Source: Photobacterium aquae
GTDB lineage: Bacteria; Pseudomonadota; Gammaproteobacteria; Enterobacterales; Vibrionaceae
NCBI RefSeq assembly: GCF_001029445.1
Contig: NZ_LDOT01000026.1
Span: forward strand, 28,155 to 92,154
DNA length: 64,000 bases
Direction: 5' to 3'
Shown here: positions 63,967 to 64,000 of the stretch, piece by piece
How positions within the stretch are numbered: the stretch's first letter is position 1
Layout: each line of letters begins with the position of its first letter
Made by a program: the position numbers and the translations under genes
Notes under the pieces: model-generated
Told to the model about the DNA's origin: nothing
What the model saw: the letters and a program-made list of their open reading frames with translations, nothing else
Databases searched by the model: none

Positions 63967-63990
63967 AAAAAAGCCCGTCAGGGCTTAATT
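63967..63990. terminator. Terminator after the helicase gene
   Basis: AAGCCC-GTCA-GGGCTT. The six-base A-run on the left makes it a strong minus-strand terminator, so a convergent gene probably ends just beyond the window; on the plus strand the T-tail is poor. Confidence 0.65.
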
Positions 63991-64000
63991 ATATGGTCCG

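Overview
The window is an ordinary gammaproteobacterial chromosome segment, most likely from a Vibrionaceae member close to Photobacterium. This rests on protein resemblance and on several enterobacterial/vibrio-type gene orders (prc-proQ-msrC beside letA-letB-rsmF; lrgA-lrgB-cdd; pdxY beside dtpA). The species assignment is inference. I see no insertion sequence, prophage, integrase or plasmid gene.

Layout. 1-7.5 kb: truncated pepN, pncB, a duplicated-domain secreted protein, then prc-proQ and msrC on the minus strand. 7.5-15 kb: an ABC exporter behind a Fur-box-like site, the lipid-transport pair letA-letB, rsmF, and an intergenic small RNA that I recognise as an SdsR (RyeB) homologue. 15-23 kb: azoR, a MipA/OmpV-type outer-membrane protein, tmaR, two cspA-type genes, dcuC, a protease-like lipoprotein and mtfA. 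23.8-34.1 kb: a complete type I-F CRISPR-Cas locus in one orientation (cas1, cas2-3, csy1, csy2, csy3, cas6f, leader, array of 33 repeats plus a decayed one). 34-45 kb: sbcB, a membrane-tethered winged-helix regulator, lrgAB-cdd, a DMT exporter, a TAXI binding protein, purT, tpm and ygbA. 45-54 kb: a pentaheme cytochrome, two POT-family carriers, acetyltransferases, pdxY and small lipoproteins. 54-64 kb: tRNA-Gly and tRNA-Leu, def, gdhA, a zinc-motif unknown, two overlapping EexN-like genes, a DUF2786 protein, gsk and a DEAD-box helicase.

How parts work together. The CRISPR-Cas locus holds everything needed for adaptation (cas1, cas2-3, and a leader with an exact IHF-consensus site inside a 10-bp inverted repeat), crRNA processing (cas6f) and interference (Csy complex plus Cas3). 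All catalytic motifs I checked are intact, and 32 of 33 repeats look identical, so it is probably active. Two spacer pairs look like overlapping protospacers, suggesting repeated acquisition from one invader.

Regulatory sites read directly from sequence fit their genes: PurR box at purT, NsrR-like box at ygbA, paired CRP sites at cdd, a CRP site at lrgAB and an FNR-like site at dcuC. I did not find a clearly new multi-gene system. The least explained loci are the EexN-like pair, the zinc-motif protein at 57.9-58.9 kb, the truncated ToxR-like regulator and the Fur-box ABC exporter.
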